A stretch of 49,297 nt of DNA. Origin: Chromera velia. Its lineage: Eukaryota; Sar; Chromeraceae. The translations under genes and the position numbers were made by a program. The stretch is taken from positions 1-49,297 of the forward strand of contig JAHBMJ010000373.1 in NCBI GenBank assembly GCA_018398765.1. Reading direction: 5' to 3'. A model generated the notes under the pieces. The model searched no databases, was not told the DNA's origin, and saw nothing but the letters and a program-made list of their open reading frames with translations. Below, piece by piece: positions 26,441 to 37,071 of this stretch. How positions within the stretch are numbered: position 1 is the stretch's first letter; each line of letters starts with the position of its first letter.

Positions 26441-26644
26441 ACACAAAATTCAATCTTAGTCATTAATACCATATAGTAGAACAATGTGTGGACTTTTGAG
26501 GCATTCGCGGGGAGAACGGAACTTCTGCCTTTTCGCCTTGACATCTTCAAAAGCGGTTCTTCTCTTGAAGCATATCCTCAGCAGAGCAAACGAAACACGC
26601 ACCCAACCTGCTCAGCAGCATGCAGGACGGCATATATAAGTGAA
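26008..26644. promoter_or_regulatory. Divergent region between WD40 and FG-GAP genes
   Basis: Holds GCATGC-type palindromes near 26205-26235, a GATC tract at about 26294-26315, and a TA tract at about 26366-26437. CATATATAAG at 26630 is TATA-like but lies only about 5 bp before the preferred FG-GAP start, so it is not called a promoter for that start. Confidence 0.4.
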
Positions 26645-28900
26645 ATGGCAGAAGAAATTGGAGAGGACCTTGAAAAGGTCTCTCATCCAGAACCAGAAGT
26701 TAAAGTTGAAGTTGGGACACAGGCAAGGACTCCCAAACGAAGGAACGATAGACAAAGACTTCCAGTCTTTTCCGTTGGAAGAGATTTGGCTTGTTATCTG
26801 TGCATCTGTTTCGTCTTGCCTTTGTTGACTGTTGCCGTAGCATTTGCGGTTCAGAACATCAACAGGCCGAGTGACAAATGGTTGAGAATTTCAAACCGCC
26901 TCTCCTGGTCGGGCTCTGCAGACACCTCAAGCGTGTCCACCCAGGTTTGTGCAGCTTACCGAGATGAGCTCCCCTCTCCCGGATACTGCAAAGCCACCGT
27001 GACTTCGTTTTCGTCCGAGAGGCGTCTCGAAGCTGTCAATGAGGAAGAAAGCCTGATTGCAGGCAAGGCCGCTACCACCGGAACAGGCACGTACCTGGTG
27101 GTGGTGGAGGTCGGATACAGTGACAGCTACAAGCTCGAGATAGCCAGATCCCGGGCACAGACCCTCGCCTCCTCTTCTGTATCAGGAGGCGTGCGGGACA
27201 CGGAATTCGGTCAGAGGCTCTCGACAGCGTTTAGCTCGCACCTCAATCTTTCCCTGCAGTCTGTCACAGTAACGAAAGTGAGAGAAAGGGGACAGAGAGG
27301 GGAGTATTTTGGGAGCAGCTTCTTTGTAGAAGAATTCACACGTACGTCCACCACTACCACAACGTCCACCACGACAACCTTGCAGTCGATTAACTTTGAC
27401 GTCGGTTACTGGGCAAAAATAACCTCCACAGCAACATCCAGCCAATTTGGCACCATTGTTGCAACGGGAGATGTGAACGGTGATGGGATTGATGACATTG
27501 CGTTTGGGTCGGGGAGCACGAGCACCACCCTTCATGTGATGTTTGGTGGCTCCGGTGTCGGATCTAGTAGCGTTGACGTGGCAAATCTCGACGGCCAGAC
27601 AGGTTTCAATGTCACTGCGAGTGCCGTAGTTGGGAGCACTTGTCTGACTCTTGGGGATGTTGATGGGGATTCAATTGATGATCTCATCTTCACCGACGCG
27701 AGCGGTTATATTTACATTTTTTTCGGCCGCTCGACCTGGAGTCGCACCTATGCCGGTGAAACAGAAGCCGATGTCATCATCACTTTTACCAACGCCTGGA
27801 CGTCCTGCACGGCCGTGTGCGATGTCCAGAACGATGGTAAGAATGACATCGTGTTGGGGTCTGAGGCAATTGAGGGTGCAATTCTGTACGGACGTCCCAG
27901 GAGTGATTGGACGTCCGCAAATTCCCTGTTCCTCAGCTCTGTGGCCTCTGTGCTGAGACTTTATGAGCCCAGCGCCACCCTTTACAAGTTCGGTTCGACC
28001 ACCGGGTGTGTCGACCTGAATGGAGATGGGTTGGATGAGTGGCTTGTATCAGAGCCCGACTATACATTCAATTCTAAGTCTGGGAGGTTGTGGGTGATTT
28101 CCGGACTGTCCAACTCCCCCACGGGAAGTTACACCACTACGGCAACCGATTTTTTGAGTGTTGTCACCGTAAAGACCCTCGAAAGTTCCTCGTCCACTCT
28201 TGACTTTCCTAGTGGACCCATAGCGAGGGCGGGGGACATCAACGGAGACGGGGTTCCCGACGCAATTATCGGAGCGTCCGCTTTCACATTGGACGGTCAA
28301 GCGTGTGGGGCTGCATTTATTCTTTTCGGAACATCCGACCTCTCGTCACTTCGTACTCTCGGTGATTCAAGTCCCGTCACCATGACGGAGAACTCCGCAG
28401 ACCCGACAGCTGTCATTCTTTCCAACCCCACATATACGTCGGCACTTTTAGGGACCGCCGTCTCGGCCCTCTGGGATTTGGACGGGGATGGAGTGAATGA
28501 GGTGGCAGTATGCCAACCCCAGGCAGACAATTGCTTGATTGCATACGGAAAAGATGTGACAGATGCAGGCCAAAAGTTTGTTGATGCAGAAGGAGATACC
28601 TCAACCCAGACATCCCGTTTTTTCCATTCCAGTCTCCTCCGTCAAAGAAGAAGAAGGATGCAGCAGAGCACCTTCAACCCAAATTCCCAGTCCAAAGTGA
28701 CCGAGAAATCAAAAAACGATTCCCCACTCTCCGCCCTCCGTCAACTTCGGACAATAGGAGGGACAGTTTCCGCGACGGCCAATCTTGGCTCAGCGTTTGC
28801 GGTGGGAGACATCAATGGGGATGGGTTCCCCGACATTTTGATAGGGGCACCAGGGGACCTGGTGACCACAGATCCCGTCGTCTACATTCTTGCATCATAG
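26645..28900 (+). CDS. Type II membrane protein with seven FG-GAP (integrin-alpha-like) repeats
   Basis: A single exon of 751 residues. The first 50 or so residues are charged and probably cytosolic; one membrane anchor follows (CYLCICFVLPLLTVAVAFAV), so the rest should be lumenal or extracellular. A Ser/Thr-rich linker (STTTTTSTTTT) precedes seven Ca-binding FG-GAP motifs of the DxNxDGxxD type: GDVNGDGIDDI, GDVDGDSIDDL, CDVQNDGKNDI, VDLNGDGLDEW, GDINGDGVPDA, WDLDGDGVNEV and GDINGDGFPDI. Seven such motifs fit one complete beta-propeller, as in integrin alpha head domains. No integrin leg or C-terminal membrane anchor is present. An in-frame Met at 26486 would add 53 residues before the charged region; 26645 was preferred because it gives a compact acidic/basic cytosolic tail. 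Ligand and function are not predictable. Confidence 0.87.
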   Translation: MAEEIGEDLEKVSHPEPEVKVEVGTQARTPKRRNDRQRLPVFSVGRDLACYLCICFVLPLLTVAVAFAVQNINRPSDKWLRISNRLSWSGSADTSSVSTQVCAAYRDELPSPGYCKATVTSFSSERRLEAVNEEESLIAGKAATTGTGTYLVVVEVGYSDSYKLEIARSRAQTLASSSVSGGVRDTEFGQRLSTAFSSHLNLSLQSVTVTKVRERGQRGEYFGSSFFVEEFTRTSTTTTTSTTTTLQSINFDVGYWAKITSTATSSQFGTIVATGDVNGDGIDDIAFGSGSTSTTLHVMFGGSGVGSSSVDVANLDGQTGFNVTASAVVGSTCLTLGDVDGDSIDDLIFTDASGYIYIFFGRSTWSRTYAGETEADVIITFTNAWTSCTAVCDVQNDGKNDIVLGSEAIEGAILYGRPRSDWTSANSLFLSSVASVLRLYEPSATLYKFGSTTGCVDLNGDGLDEWLVSEPDYTFNSKSGRLWVISGLSNSPTGSYTTTATDFLSVVTVKTLESSSSTLDFPSGPIARAGDINGDGVPDAIIGASAFTLDGQACGAAFILFGTSDLSSLRTLGDSSPVTMTENSADPTAVILSNPTYTSALLGTAVSALWDLDGDGVNEVAVCQPQADNCLIAYGKDVTDAGQKFVDAEGDTSTQTSRFFHSSLLRQRRRRMQQSTFNPNSQSKVTEKSKNDSPLSALRQLRTIGGTVSATANLGSAFAVGDINGDGFPDILIGAPGDLVTTDPVVYILAS

Positions 28901-30303
28901 TTCACTTGTTGGACTAATGATTCAAAATCAAAAAAGGGACCATAATTCCTTGCCCCCTGCCGGTTTGATAATTCAAATTATTTATATGTACGTACATATT
29001 GCGTTTAAGTTTTAAATAAAAACTGCAGTGTACTTTTATGATGACTGAGAAATCATGATTCTATGAATTAAAGTCATTTACATTTTCTCTGTTATTTGTT
29101 TCAATTGTTTTAAATTTTTGTTCTATACACATTGGCATGCAACACATTCAAACAATAGAAACATAAAAGTTTAATACGTCTAATTATGACTCTAATATAA
29201 AATTATTGAAGTTATAAATTGAATTCAAGTGCTTAACTTTTAGCCTGAGTGCATGAATTGCATTTTTTATAATTGCATTCCATAAATTGCATAAATTGCC
29301 TTGTAAATTGCATCTTATTTCATATTTTCGTTTGCGTATACCAAGAAATTATTCAGCATACTAATTCAAGTTCAAATTCTAACTTATATATAGTAGCAAC
29401 AATAATCAATTTTCTTATAAGACATACAAATGAATTCAAAGCTATAAAACTTATGTATAGTTTCGCACAACATTTCAAAAATTAGTTATAATTGGCGATA
29501 TGCTAGGGTTATGTAAATAGATACCTGTATTGATTTATCACCTAGTTAATCACATCATCGGCATAGACATGCATGATGCATGAACAAAATGACACTATCG
29601 CTCTACAAGAGGAGGTCTTTTTCAGAAAAGATGCAGCCACAGCTAGGCCATTAATTTATCGGCCTCATGCAACTGTTACCATTGACCTGGCCATTGACAT
29701 GGAGCGAAATCCATACATACACAGCGCACAACTATACAATCTCATGCATGCGGATGAAGCGGCTATCAAACACATGATCGTCGAATTTGGAATCCTGGCA
29801 GAGCCATCCATGGAGCGACAAGCAAGGAACGAATGGGAGTCATTCAATCGCATCATGCATGCATTTATCGATCTGATTCATGCACTGATGCAATCCATCA
29901 TTGAAGCAACAATCCATTCCGACGACATCATGCAGTGCATCTCTCCCCAACAACTTTGCTTGCTATACACGGGGAGCCGCCATGCAGAAAAAGTTGCGTA
30001 CGCAGACATGCATTGCTCGAATGCATCGGAATGCACGCCGAGTCTCACCGTCCCCTTTTCCCAAGAAGAACAACCCAAGTTCAACTGGAGAACAATGCAT
30101 TCATCTATATAAGACACGCATGCACATTCATCTCACACCCCCAACAAAACCCAAATTGCCAAGAATGGATGAACCATTCAAGAAGCAACACAAAACACTT
30201 TCAACCTGGTCAGTCACTTTTTTCGGACTCATGTAACCATGCAGAGCAGCGGATCGAGACTCAGTTCCTCTCTGAGTCGCCTCATGAATTGAATTCACAC
30301 ACT
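28901..30303. other. AT-rich intergenic stretch with GCATGC-rich block
   Basis: 28901-29560 is AT-rich and shows no gene. At 29573-30112 (+) a 179-codon frame is open (starting MMHEQNDTIALQEE), but its sequence is dense in CATGCA and GATGCA words and I recognise no domain; it is left uncalled. The 3' end of the ARF gene follows at 30304. Confidence 0.45.
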
Positions 30304-30991
30304 TCACTTCTTCATCAAGGCATCGGCAGCCCAGTCCAGGCCCTCGTACAGTCCGTCTCCTGAGGGAGCACAGGTGGCCTGCACGTGCCAGAGACGATTC
30401 CGGACAGACGGCAATCTCAGCTTCTCTGCCACCTCCCCTGCCGACATCGCGTTCGGTAGATCCTGCTTGTTGGCATACACCAACAGACGAGCGTCCGAAA
30501 GTTCGGGTGCTCTGAGGACTTCCTCGAGCTCCTCTGCCGCCTCCTCGATTCGGTCTCTGTCCGCAGCGTCCACCACGAAGATCACGAGGTTGCACCCATT
30601 GTAGTAGTGATGCCAGAGACGCCTGATGATCTTCTGACCACCGATATCCCACACAGTCAGGTTCAGATTCCGGTAAGTCACCTCCTCCACATTGAAGCCT
30701 GCATACACGGAAATCAACGGGAGGAGAGAATGTTAATCATGTGCATGCGCACACATTTGAGCTGCTGGACGGGACTAGCTGAGTTTTGAGCCAGTCTGGC
30801 TGGATGACTGGCTGTCTGGCTGGCTGGCTGACTGACTGACCGAGTGTGGGAATGGTGTTGACGTTCTCCCCAATCTTCAGGTTATACAAGACGGTCGTCT
30901 TGCCTGCAGCGTCCAAGCCGATCATCACAGCCCGCACAGGCTTGCCTCCTCCCCACACAAGCTGAGCGAAACGAGAAACAAAGAGACCCAT
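30304..30991 (-). CDS. ARF-family small GTPase
   Basis: Two exons, 30991-30841 and 30698-30304, join in phase 1 to a 181-residue protein, the usual ARF length. It starts MGLFVSRF, so Gly2 is available for N-myristoylation. GTPase motifs are complete: P-loop GLDAAGKTT, switch I NTIPTLGFNVE spanning the splice site, WDIGGQ (G3), NKQDLPNA (G4) and a G5 region [18 protein letters not shown] proteins recruit coats and lipid enzymes at Golgi and other membranes. Compared with canonical ARF1 the switch II/interswitch side reads [14 protein letters not shown] rather than the usual DKIRPLWRHY, and G5 has CAPSG instead of CATTG, so it is a divergent paralogue rather than a clear ARF1. Intron 30699-30840 begins with GTCAGTCAGTC and ends ATGCAG. 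Confidence 0.93.
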
Positions 30992-31700
30992 ACTGTCGAG
31001 AGAATCGAAGCAAGAACTTCGGAGGGAAACTACTCAGAGACGGGTGGAGACGTGCTTGTTTGAGAACAACTGTTGTTACGAGTGTCAGTCAGAAGGAAGA
31101 GGACTTCAGAGTTTCTTGAAGGGTTTACAAACTTTCAAGCTTTCAGGCTGATCAAATGAGAGCTGTAAAGGATTGAGAGCATCCACGTTGGTCAGCAGCA
31201 AAGGAGATTCAATGCCTGCTTCAAATGAAATTTGTTGTGCATGTTGCGGGCATCTGCATGCATATGCGCATGCATGCGCCTGATATGCGCCTGTATCGCT
31301 CTGATCCGATTCCCACACTTTCCGACGTCAGGCTGGAATCGGATAATGGCCCTGGCCCCGAAATGGCAGCATCGACATCGGACGTGAAACGGTACTCCCT
31401 TGACTTGAGTTTTGCCAAGTAAATTGGAGTTTTCGGGGGAAAATTGAAGCATTTCTGTTAAATTTTCGCGGAAAACTCAAGTTTTCGACCCGAACCGTTG
31501 CGGCGGGACTGACGCACGCGAATAGACTGTTGTTGCATCTAGGACTGCTGTTTCATTAGCTGTTGCACAGTGCATGAGACGTTGAGAAAGTCATCCTTCA
31601 TTCATATATAACGTCCTGAAGGAATACCGTTTCTCCCAGAAGCGTTCCTCCCATTCCACTCAGCTATTTGTCTGTGTTCTCTTCTCTTCTCGGATAAATC
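30992..31700. other. 5' flank of ARF gene, no further gene recognised
   Basis: Contains the palindrome AACAACTGTTGTT near 31063, GCATGC-rich words at 31255-31285 and several GTTGC motifs near 31540-31570. No reading frame with protein character was recognised. Confidence 0.5.
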
Positions 31701-33260
31701 CGCACGTCGCATTGTTGCACAGACTTGCTCAATGTGTTGTCAAACAACAGTTGTTTCAAAGCAACCATGTTGCACAAAGTGTTGCTTCTGTCATTCGTCT
31801 GGGTTTCCCCCCTTTGGCCGGTGCATGTTCGGGCGTGCCTGGGACGCAATTTCTTCTGGTGTCGCCTCTGGATGGGACTCGACAAAGGATCATGCCAAGA
31901 CGGTGGCGTGCTTGGCCTCTTCCCGTAACTTCTATGGCAGGCAGACCCTTGCATGAGTGCATGCAGCCACGACCTGAGGGTCCTCTTCGTAGATAAACAG
32001 CAAATGGAATCACACAACGTCCACGGTGTCTCAGAGTATCGATCTGTCTTGCATACCGGTCTCCATTACGGTATGAGTATGAAGAATCAGACGAAGAAGC
32101 CAATCACAGTGCAGATTTATGCAGTCCTTCTATGCTGACTATGTTAAGGTCTACCCTGGCCACGGTCCCAGCTACGTTCGAGAAGACCAATCCGTGTAGC
32201 AGGAAGTCCACACGACCATCTTGAATCAATTTCCACTGCAGCGATGTCCACCGTCTCCCTGGACTGTCTGAACGTCAGCCAGACGAAGGACAAAGAAGAG
32301 TTCTCACTCTCAATGGCAGGCCTCGAGCCCCTCTAGACCGTGGAGGCCTGCGCAGAAGCGAGTGACTGGAATAGGGTGTCTCTCTGCCCGATTCAGGGAG
32401 CCAAAAGAGAGCTGCACAGATGCATGTGCACAGAGTGTGCAGGCATGAACGAGAGCGGTGTCTGATTGAAGACACCTGACTCGCGATCCTCCTTTGTATT
32501 GAAGAAGCCGTAAATAAATTGAAGAACGAGAGACTAACTCGATTGAAATTCGGGCTCTCTCCTTTTCAGAAGAAGGTAGAGAAAGCATTCTCGGTTGTGG
32601 ACGAATCATGTGGGTGGTATCGATGGCGCATGGAGTCTGCAGAGAATTTTGTGGACCTGCATGTGAGTGATCATCGACTAATCATTGATGATGGCCGCAT
32701 GGGAAGGTGGCGGTTGGAGCCCTTTCGGGAAGATTCTCTGAGGCAGAAAAGGCAGAAGAGGAAAAACTTGGCAGCCATTGTGTCGTCAAGCAGACCGAAA
32801 AGATCGCTGATGAAAAGACTGCAGGTCTGTCTGCGTCTTTGGGTGTGAAGAACTTCTAGAGGTCATCGTTCGCATTTGTTTTTCAGCTTTCTGTTTGGAT
32901 TCTTTGGCGTTCCCCTTTTTCTCCCGCTCATTGTCTCTCTTCCTTTTGCCTGTCTGACTCGGCCATCTGTAGCGTTGTCTCCTTTGTTGACTCCAGTGCG
33001 TGTGAGACAGTCTGCAACATGGGAGAAACTTCCGTCGGCAGGTTCTTCAATTCCAAGCTTCGTGTGATACCTCTGGTAGGGGAGGGCGTGAGGGTCTTCT
33101 GAGCCGAACATTTTCGAGTGCTGGGTGACGTGTGGCATTCCGATGGGGGGCACCAACTGTAAGAGGGCCCTGCACATGCACGCCCATGCACTGTCTCTAC
33201 TCGAGGAGACTTCGTTTTGCCATCCCACCCAAAGGTATACACCGGGTATCAAATTTTTGA
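31701..33260. other. Unresolved coding-like fragments, possible decayed gene(s)
   Basis: Several short frames look protein-like but could not be joined. On + at 31768 a frame starts MLHKVLLLSFVWVSPLWPV, signal-peptide-like, and stops at about 31928. On + about 32118-32190 reads QSFYADYVKVYPGHGPSYV, and 32244-32336 reads MSTVSLDCLNVSQTKDKEEF, with a TGCAG acceptor just before. On + about 32735-32848 another frame gives EAEKAEEEKLGSHCVV and ends at a stop. On - about 33170-32970 a frame after a TTACAG acceptor gives LVPPIGMPHVTQHSKMFGSE. I recognise no family. This may be a decayed multi-exon gene or small unrecognised genes; confidence is low. Confidence 0.2.
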
Positions 33261-33339
33261 ATCACGTCATGAAGTTCTGCTCTGTCTCCCTCGCCCCTGC
33301 CTGGGGGATTGAATTGTATTCAATTCAGAATATGTGACT

Positions 33340-33395
<56 letters not shown>

Positions 33396-35269
33396 TCTGT
33401 GTGTGTGTGTCAGAGTTCCTCTCAGTGTGCATGTCAGTTTCTCTCATTAAAAATGCTTTGTTGATCAGCCAAAGCAAAAAAGCAAGATTTGAACTTCAAA
33501 ATATAATGATACATGTACTAGCTAGCAAAAAGAAGATGTGGCGGTTTTAAATTCCTTTGTACTTATACATACCTCTTCTTTGTTGTGCATGCAAAGTCGT
33601 TTAAAAATTGTATGTAAAGATTCACAACAATATTAAATATAAAGCATGTTTAAATTGCATTGTTTTAAAGTTATAGCTATATACAGCTATAGTGTCAAAC
33701 GCTTTGCTGGCTCTAGTGTTGGCTGGTCAAATCTAGGGTCAAATTAACATTTTTGTTTTTTCGATTACCTTCCACCCTATAATAGCTTAACATATTCTAG
33801 TTTACTGATACTTCACATTGTCTAGCGAATGTTTCTAGGAATGTTTATTTATTTATTTTTAAGTTATATATATGAATCGAGTATTCAAGCTATCATCGAA
33901 ATCTCTTAAATTGCATGAGACTTCAAAATAGAAACGTTTAAAAAATTTGTTTAAGATACATAAAAATGTAGAATCTATCCATTACATTCATAACTACTAG
34001 ACTAGTTACTAGACTAAGTAGACTTCCATATTCATTTTATCTTCTTTAAGAATCTTTATATTGAAAGTTGAACATCCTGATGATGATGAGGTGACTTAAC
34101 CTACCAGCTATCGTGTCCTATAGTGGACTTGATGCCTAGGTGAGGATTTATATATATAAACTTGTATACTATTCTAGAAGTGGTCAATTATGGCTTTCAA
34201 TCTCACACCAATATTGTTTTTAGGCTAGTCTGAGCCTCTAGGCAAGAACAATTACCCCACTTTGTACGGAGTGGCTAGGCGACCACTATAAAAAAAAATA
34301 AAAAAAAAGCTAAAATCTTATTTTTAGTTTTCTAATTTTTGGGGAGGAAAGCTCTGCATGTGCATGATGATGTCGTACGCCGTGGTCAGCGGCCCGTGCT
34401 AGGGCCCGTGGGCACTCGATCGACTCGGAGTCCCTGCCGCAGGACCCCCGCGCAGCGTATGCATGCAAACCGGCCGGTCACGGGCCGCGCGTGCATGCAT
34501 CCCCAGCCGGCAACTTCGCTCATGCAAATGGGCTCAGTCAAACGCCTGCAGCGGTTTGTCTAACCTTATACGGCCTTTTTGCCTCAAACACCAGCTTCGA
34601 TCCAGCAGCCTACTGCTAGCTGCTGAGCGTGTGACAGATCTATTACTGACTGAAAGACTGACTTTCTAGCGGAGTGGATGTTAATGATGTTATTAGCTAT
34701 CGATAGCGCTACCACTCGATAGCAGAGTACCCGGGCCGAAGGGCGCATTTCAACTCAGGGAAAGATTGAGATCTGCTGGTGTTGAGAAGAGCACCGCGAG
34801 TGACACCACCTCAACACGTGTGTGGAAGAATTCAGGGAAGCCAACAAAACTCCCCCGAAACCGTTAAATAAACCCCACGGCACCAGCCGGCTGTAGGGAA
34901 AGTAAGCAAACAAAAACTCCGTGCAGTCAAAGCACTGACAAGCTGACAAAAAACTGTTTGATCGAATTCGAACTTCCCGCATCGTGTGCGCAAGCTGCAG
35001 TGCAAGCGCGTGTAATCAGACATGAGGAGACACGTCTCTCTCTCACTCTCGCGTGAGAGTCACTTTAGACTCCCACATGAAGGTGTGATCCCGCTTCCCA
35101 TCTCCTTTGATTATCGAAGAAGGAAGGGAGAAAGAAGGGAATCATGGAACAAAGGGTCAAAACCATGCATGAAGGCAATCATACGATACGAATTGACAGG
35201 AACATGAGCCAGCCAAACGATTCAGACAGAAGGAAGGAAGAAGACAGGATCGATCCTTCTTCCTCTGTG

Positions 35270-35311
<42 letters not shown>

Positions 35312-35649
35312 CGAAATTGATTGAAAAAGAGTTTAGACGAATGAATAAGAAAGGAATCACACGGGGAAAAAGCGTTGCTTCTGTCCCACATCTGTACACT
35401 GTACCCATGCATGCAAAGGCTGCGTTTTAATTCAGAGATCCTTCTTCAACTTTATCTCACACACACAAATTCGTTCTCGACAAATACCGTTCACGTTTCC
35501 CTTTTTCCATTTCATCTCCCTCTCAACCAATCAGTGGCCTGTGTCACGCGCGCTCTCTCTCTGTGCTCTCCTGAGCCTGAAAGATCTTGCACTCCGCACA
35601 ACATGTTTTTTCCTTCATTCCTCTCGTCTCTCCTTCATTTTCCTTCCTG
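33261..35649. other. Intergenic, AT-rich with microsatellites
   Basis: 33341-33411 is a CT then TG tract. 33412-34340 is AT-rich with no gene seen. 34360-34510 is a short GC-rich island rich in GGCC, CGCG and GCATGC palindromes, resembling the island at 5695-5770. 35274-35309 is a GA tract. No convincing gene lies between the fragments near 33.2 kb and the carrier gene. Confidence 0.5.
33341..33411. repeat. CT/TG dinucleotide microsatellite
   Basis: About 20 CT units are followed by about 15 TG units, with no coding context. Confidence 0.9.
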
Positions 35650-37071
35650 TCAGCTAGACCCCGAAACACTATGTTCCCTTTCTTCGTCAATCGGAGCTCC
35701 CCCTTGTAACAGCCCTGCGTCCTCTGCACGTCGACTTGTTTGTTGATGTATGAACGCCTGCGCACGACCTGTGTGGTGATGAATGAAAGCGTTCAGAGCA
35801 TGACTCTCCCTCATGATGCGTTTTTGCAGTTGGTGCATCAGAGGATCAAACGAGTAAAACACAGGCTCATAGACAAAAAACAAAATCGCACTTGCAGGCC
35901 CGATGAATCCCACACGAGCAGACACCCCCCTGAGCGCTGCCCCCAAACCCTCATTTTTCAGCATGCTCGCAAGGGTCGTACCAACCTTCATGACACCATT
36001 AGTGCACTTCTGCGCACTTATTGGGACTTTGATGTTGCACATCAATCGCGTTTTGACAACATCCAACGGGGTCGTCAGAGCGGCAGCAAGAGCACCTGCA
36101 GCCAGACCTATTGAGAAGGACTCAAGAGGCGAGAGGTGTTGAGAGCTTGCGAGGAGATCCTCTGTCTCCCCCCCCTCTTCTTCCTTCGTTCGGCGGAAAC
36201 GCTTTCGTGACCGCACGTAGCCACTCCGAAAGACTTCATAGAAAGAGAGATGAAGGCCGCGAAACGTGGCGTCGCGACAAACATTTGCTGCATACCCCTT
36301 ATACAGGCCCCTTAAACTTCCCTCCTCTTTTCGTATTTGTTGCAACACGTCTGCGATTGTGGATGCCTTTCCGCTTTGCCGTCTCTGTTTTATCAATTCA
36401 GAAGGGACTACCCACAGGTCAGCAGCAATCTCACCGACAAACGCTGCAAGAAAAGCACAAACACCCACACCGAGGGGCGGCACAAATTTGTCGACCAACA
36501 AGGGCTTTAAGATGCCGTTCAAACCAAATGAGATCATCGTGTAGGGCATTTCGCCCAAGATGATACTGGGGACAGAGCCTCTGTAGATCCTCTGAACAGC
36601 AGAAAGCAGCCTTGCGGGACCGCTCCCCTCAGCTCCCATGAAGAAAGCTTCACCGAACGAGGCAGTTGGATTTGCCTGCAAACGAGTCTTCATGGTGTCC
36701 ATGGGAAAAGTAGCAAATTGGGCCACGAAACGGCCTGCGCACGCAGCCACAACGTGCTTCAACCAAAAGGGGGCTTTCTTCATGACAACACCCAAGTCCT
36801 CCTCCCCATGGTGGACTTCTTGGTCCACCTGCTGTCTTTCCGGGGCAGTCGGCACAATGTCACGAGGTTGCAGTCGCCATCGGCGTCGGCGGAATGCTTT
36901 TGGAATTTTCGGTTTTACTCGCCTGGCCAACCTCGGGAGTCGCCCGAGTTGGGGGGTAGAGGGGGCTTTCGTTGCTTGGGCCGTTCTCTCCTTCTCCAGC
37001 ACTCGAGCTTCGCTGAGGAGGAAAGCCAGCAGAAAGCATAGAGGCAAATGGAGGAGAATTCGGAAAATCAT
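35650..37071 (-). CDS. Mitochondrial carrier family protein with bipartite plastid-type leader
   Basis: A single exon of 473 residues. The carrier core (about 100-425) has three repeats with the family signature Px[DE]xx[KR]: FPMDTMKTRLQ (122-132), VPSELIKQRRQ (222-232) and TPLDVVKTRLM (334-344), implying six transmembrane helices. The overall pattern resembles the S-adenosylmethionine carrier branch, but substrate is not proven. Unusually, the N-terminus is MIFRILLHLPLCFLLAFLLS, a strong ER signal peptide, followed by an Arg/Lys-rich stretch (22-70, including KAFRRRRWRLQ). Such signal-plus-transit leaders send proteins into complex plastids, so plastid-envelope location is inferred. An in-frame Met at 37125 adds 18 residues before the signal peptide; 37071 is preferred because it places the hydrophobic core at the start. 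The C-terminus has a His/Arg/Gln-rich tail. It is divergent from the gene at 37750. Confidence 0.88.
   Translation of the reverse strand: MIFRILLHLPLCFLLAFLLSEARVLEKERTAQATKAPSTPQLGRLPRLARRVKPKIPKAFRRRRWRLQPRDIVPTAPERQQVDQEVHHGEEDLGVVMKKAPFWLKHVVAACAGRFVAQFATFPMDTMKTRLQANPTASFGEAFFMGAEGSGPARLLSAVQRIYRGSVPSIILGEMPYTMISFGLNGILKPLLVDKFVPPLGVGVCAFLAAFVGEIAADLWVVPSELIKQRRQSGKASTIADVLQQIRKEEGSLRGLYKGYAANVCRDATFRGLHLSFYEVFRSGYVRSRKRFRRTKEEEGGETEDLLASSQHLSPLESFSIGLAAGALAAALTTPLDVVKTRLMCNIKVPISAQKCTNGVMKVGTTLASMLKNEGLGAALRGVSARVGFIGPASAILFFVYEPVFYSFDPLMHQLQKRIMRESHALNAFIHHHTGRAQAFIHQQTSRRAEDAGLLQGGAPIDEEREHSVSGSS

Noticed and set aside
29573-30112. 179-residue frame on the + strand
   Set aside because: No domain or splice support, and rich in CATGCA words; it was not called as a gene.
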